Assembly: GCA_014647935.1 (NCBI GenBank)
Contig: BMQD01000009.1
Coordinates: forward strand, 215,441 to 279,440
Direction of reading: 5' to 3'
Length of the DNA: 64,000 nt
Source: Planomonospora parontospora
Lineage (GTDB): Bacteria; Actinomycetota; Actinomycetes; Streptosporangiales; Streptosporangiaceae
The notes beneath the pieces are model-generated. The model was not told the origin of the DNA and ran no database searches. It saw nothing but the letters and a program-made list of their open reading frames with translations. The position numbers and the translations under genes were made by a program. Positions 63,997-64,000 of the stretch are shown here, piece after piece; within the stretch, counting starts at the first letter, position 1, and every line of letters begins with the position of its first letter.

Positions 63997-64000
63997 CACT

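Overview
The window is about 73% G+C chromosomal DNA with many GTG and a few TTG starts. It carries actinobacterial markers: DUF3027, DUF3263 and DUF2530 proteins, SepF, an XPB-type helicase with a Helicase_C_3/WYL-like partner, a HelD-like RNA polymerase recycling ATPase, a subtilisin-inhibitor (SSI) family protein, CIRCE-controlled groEL and a mycobacterial-type LexA box. An actinomycete of the Streptosporangiales type is most likely (inference; no rRNA gene is present). I see no prophage, insertion sequence, CRISPR array, tRNA or rRNA.

Layout. 1-9 kb: end of a zinc-ribbon protein, a PadR/HAAS membrane-protein operon, a secreted beta-propeller-like protein, a lone DUF234-type ATPase with a fused PD-(D/E)XK-like domain, a serine hydrolase, a zinc metallopeptidase and a chemoreceptor. 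9-16 kb: aldo/keto reductase; a marR-MFS-thpR-small membrane peptide operon; the SSI-like inhibitor; a decayed membrane-protein gene; a purine permease; DUF2530. 16-24 kb: Sacsin/Hsp90-like ATPase, DUF3027, an MFS protein with an unusual N-terminus, a cold-shock fusion protein and a HAD phosphatase. 24-33 kb: TetR, Helicase_C_3 protein, DUF4190 protein, XPB and HelD-like ATPase. 33-38 kb: groEL behind two CIRCE elements, a cold-shock protein, a ThiS/MoaD-like carrier and threonine synthase behind a clear SAM-I riboswitch, and an ECF sigma factor. 38-46 kb: trehalose synthesis (otsA, otsB) with an MFS transporter and secreted proteins, DUF3263, SAM hydrolase and a mycosin-like protease. 46-54 kb: a five-gene peptide ABC importer and a Wzm/Wzt-type polysaccharide exporter. 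54-64 kb: a PEBP protein, a two-gene small-protein operon under a perfect LexA (SOS) box, a repeat-rich secreted protein, a KamA-family radical SAM enzyme, plsX, argS, an unknown membrane protein, sepF and a PhzF-family protein.

The window is mainly housekeeping and stress functions rather than an island. The observations most worth following are the SOS-box operon of tiny genes (54.6-55.0 kb), the SAM-I riboswitch on threonine synthase whose P1 stem overlaps the ribosome-binding site, the palindrome-wrapped promoter of the lone DUF234 ATPase, a 38-bp AT-rich dyad between convergent genes at 16.4 kb, and short tandem repeats (21-56 bp units) in many gene spacers, several of which overlap start or stop codons.
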